Of a stretch of 64,000 bases of DNA, positions 62,768 through 64,000 are shown one piece after another; the first letter of the stretch is position 1; every line of letters starts with the position of its first letter. This stretch comes from Plantactinospora sp. BC1. Lineage in GTDB: Bacteria > Actinomycetota > Actinomycetes > Mycobacteriales > Micromonosporaceae. The notes beneath the pieces are model-generated. The model searched no databases, was not told the DNA's origin, and saw only the letters and a list, made by a program, of their open reading frames with translations. Made by a program: the position numbers and the translations under genes. Location of the stretch: the NCBI RefSeq assembly GCF_003030345.1, contig NZ_CP028158.1:7750001-7814000 (forward strand), given 5' to 3'.

Positions 62768-63685
62768 GTGTTGCTCGCCTGTGCCGGCTGGTCCTGTCCC
62801 CGGCTGATCTCGGTCTCGGCGGTGTCCGGCGGGAATCCGGTCGCCCGCGAGGACCCGGAGGGATTCGCGACGCGGTTCATGACCTGCGAGGACTGCGGAC
62901 ACCACTTCTGTGACCGCTGCCTGGGTCGCATCTCCGGGCAGCAGCCGGAGGGGGTGCACTGCGTCCGGTGCGGCGGCCCGCTGTCGACGCGGTACCGGTT
63001 CCGGTACCACGAGGCGGTGAGCGCGTCGGTGCCGGAAGCCATCCGGCACTACGAGCAGGCGTTGACGCTCGTCGACGAGGGGCGGCGCGAAGAGGCGGTG
63101 CGGGAGCTGGACCGGGCCGTGCTGCTGCGCCCGGCGTTCGCGGCGGCCTACTACGAGCGCGGCGTGGCGCTGCGGCATCTGGACCGGCCGGCCGAGGCGG
63201 TGACCGCGTTCGAGGCGGTCCTGCGGCTCGACCCGGGCAACGTCGAGGCCCGGTTCGAGCTGGGCGGCGCCCTGCGCCGGCTTGGCCGGCTGCCCGAGGC
63301 CGCGCACGTCTACCGGGAGGCGGCACGGATCGAGCCGCGCTACACCTCGACCCTGATCAACCTCGGCATCACGCTGAACGAGCTGAACCGTTGGGAGGAG
63401 GCGTTGGAGGTCTTCGAGGAGGCGATCCGGCTGCACGCTGAGTTCCGGGCGATCGGCGACGCGACCGGGTACGGGGCCTCGGTCGCCCAGGCCGGCAAGG
63501 GCGCCACCCTGACCAATCTGGGACGCTATGCGGAGGCGCTGGCCGCCATCGACGCGTCGATCAGTTCCGGACCGGACGACCCGCTCAAATGCGCCAACCG
63601 GGCGTACGTCCTGAAACGGCTCGGCCGGCTCGAGGAGGCGCGGCTCGCCGCACAGGTGGCCGAGGAGATCCGCCGCCGCACCTGA
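62768..63685 (+). CDS. Zinc-ribbon TPR protein of the kinase cassette
   Basis: The 305-residue protein starts at a GTG. Its N-terminus carries a zinc-finger-like set of cysteines and histidines: MTCEDCGHHFCDRCLGR and HCVRCGGPLS. At least five tetratricopeptide repeats follow (about 95-300), for example AIRHYEQALTLVDEGRREEA and AAYYERGVALRHLDRPAEAV. TPRs mediate protein contacts. Directly after a cytosolic kinase-WD40 gene, with one base between, it is probably an adaptor or effector in the same pathway. Nothing follows on this strand up to the window end. Confidence 0.85.
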   Translation: MLLACAGWSCPRLISVSAVSGGNPVAREDPEGFATRFMTCEDCGHHFCDRCLGRISGQQPEGVHCVRCGGPLSTRYRFRYHEAVSASVPEAIRHYEQALTLVDEGRREEAVRELDRAVLLRPAFAAAYYERGVALRHLDRPAEAVTAFEAVLRLDPGNVEARFELGGALRRLGRLPEAAHVYREAARIEPRYTSTLINLGITLNELNRWEEALEVFEEAIRLHAEFRAIGDATGYGASVAQAGKGATLTNLGRYAEALAAIDASISSGPDDPLKCANRAYVLKRLGRLEEARLAAQVAEEIRRRT

Positions 63686-63825
63686 CCGCGCGCCGAGGCG
63701 ATCGAACTCCCGCGGTAGCCCCCAACGACCGCCGTTCAAGGCCCAACCATCGCCCACTGCGCGTCGGTTGATCAGTCGTCGGAGGCGTACGGGACGAAAT
63801 CCTCGCGCTCAGGGGTCGTGGCGCG

Positions 63826-64000
63826 TCACAACCACGGCCAGGTCGACCTCATGCGTCGTACGGGCTTGTCCAAGGGGATGATGATGGCCGGGTCGTGGTC
63901 GGGCGGGCGCTGCTGTCGTCCTTGATGCGGGCGGTGGTTGTTGAAGTGGTCGACGTACTCGCCGACGACGGTCAGTGCGTGGCGTTCGTTGTAGATCAAC
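63826..64000 (-). CDS. C-terminal end of an integrase-core (rve) transposase, partial
   Basis: On the minus strand the frame is open from the window edge to a TGA at 63826-63828. It reads [20 protein letters not shown], then [20 protein letters not shown] and [13 protein letters not shown]. The [16 protein letters not shown] block, with the final His-Arg-Pro-His, is the end of an rve-type DDE transposase in the IS3/IS481 group. No start is visible because it begins beyond the window. It marks another mobile element right of the kinase cassette. Confidence 0.75.
   Translation of the reverse strand, partial: LIYNERHALTVVGEYVDHFNNHRPHQGRQQRPPDHDPAIIIPLDKPVRRMRSTWPWL

Noticed and set aside
1-64000. 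tRNA, rRNA or riboswitch genes
   Set aside because: I looked for rRNA-like stretches, cloverleaf-style TTCGAATCC arms and CCA-flanked stems and saw none that hold up by eye. A covariance-model scan would be needed to exclude small RNAs.

Overview
The window is a very G+C-rich actinobacterial chromosome segment. Codon use is strongly G/C-ended, GTG starts are common, and SARP/AfsR regulators, a mycothiol-dependent aldehyde dehydrogenase and a mycothiol-dependent isomerase-family enzyme are present. This points to a filamentous actinomycete, most likely Micromonosporaceae. The family assignment is inference from overall gene style, not from a marker gene. I saw no rRNA, tRNA or CRISPR array.

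Region 1 (1-18.9 kb) is ordinary chromosome. It holds the end of a lipoprotein, a GNAT enzyme, a G5-domain surface protein, an XRE-SARP regulator, a small secreted protein, a CGNR regulator divergent from a metallophosphoesterase/LysE pair with a perfect inverted repeat between them, and a TIGR04222 membrane protein. An epoxide hydrolase is divergent from a MarR regulator across a palindromic operator. A prolyl oligopeptidase, a CopC/CopD protein, a NarL-type two-component system and a three-gene ion-transport group (stand-alone KhtT-like domain, CBS pair, ArsB/NhaD-type permease) follow. The region ends with the mscR-MBL operon of mycothiol-dependent formaldehyde detoxification.

Region 2 (19.3-32.3 kb) is a defence-like island bounded by decayed insertion sequences. 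It starts with an IS110 scrap. Next comes a frameshifted unknown gene translationally coupled to a 1642-residue helicase-DUF1998 protein, a layout like two-gene Druantia. After an IS3 scrap comes the most interesting locus, a tightly overlapping operon: Crp/Fnr regulator, class III nucleotide cyclase with intact catalytic residues, STAND-like NTPase, an unknown coiled-coil protein, a small membrane protein and a PycTM-like effector. The cyclase tail and the NTPase N-terminus share a Gly-rich INAxxNRG motif. I read this as an expanded Pycsar-like signalling/immunity system. A decayed FAD-monooxygenase tail closes the island.

Region 3 (32.7-44.3 kb) is a secreted LamG/lectin protein followed by a 2208-residue RHS polymorphic toxin with an Stv-like C-terminal domain and a lower-G+C candidate immunity gene.

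Region 4 (44.3-58.4 kb) mixes mobile-element scraps (a second helicase fragment, IS3 ends, IS30, ISKra4 twice, IS701) with functional genes. These are two secreted crystallin-like proteins, an AfsR-type regulator, a possible RiPP precursor with a B12/radical-SAM maturase, a frameshifted LtrA and a maleylpyruvate-isomerase-like enzyme.

Region 5 (58.4-63.7 kb) is a compact three-gene cassette: DUF7019-like protein, kinase-WD40 fusion and zinc-TPR protein. The window ends inside another transposase.
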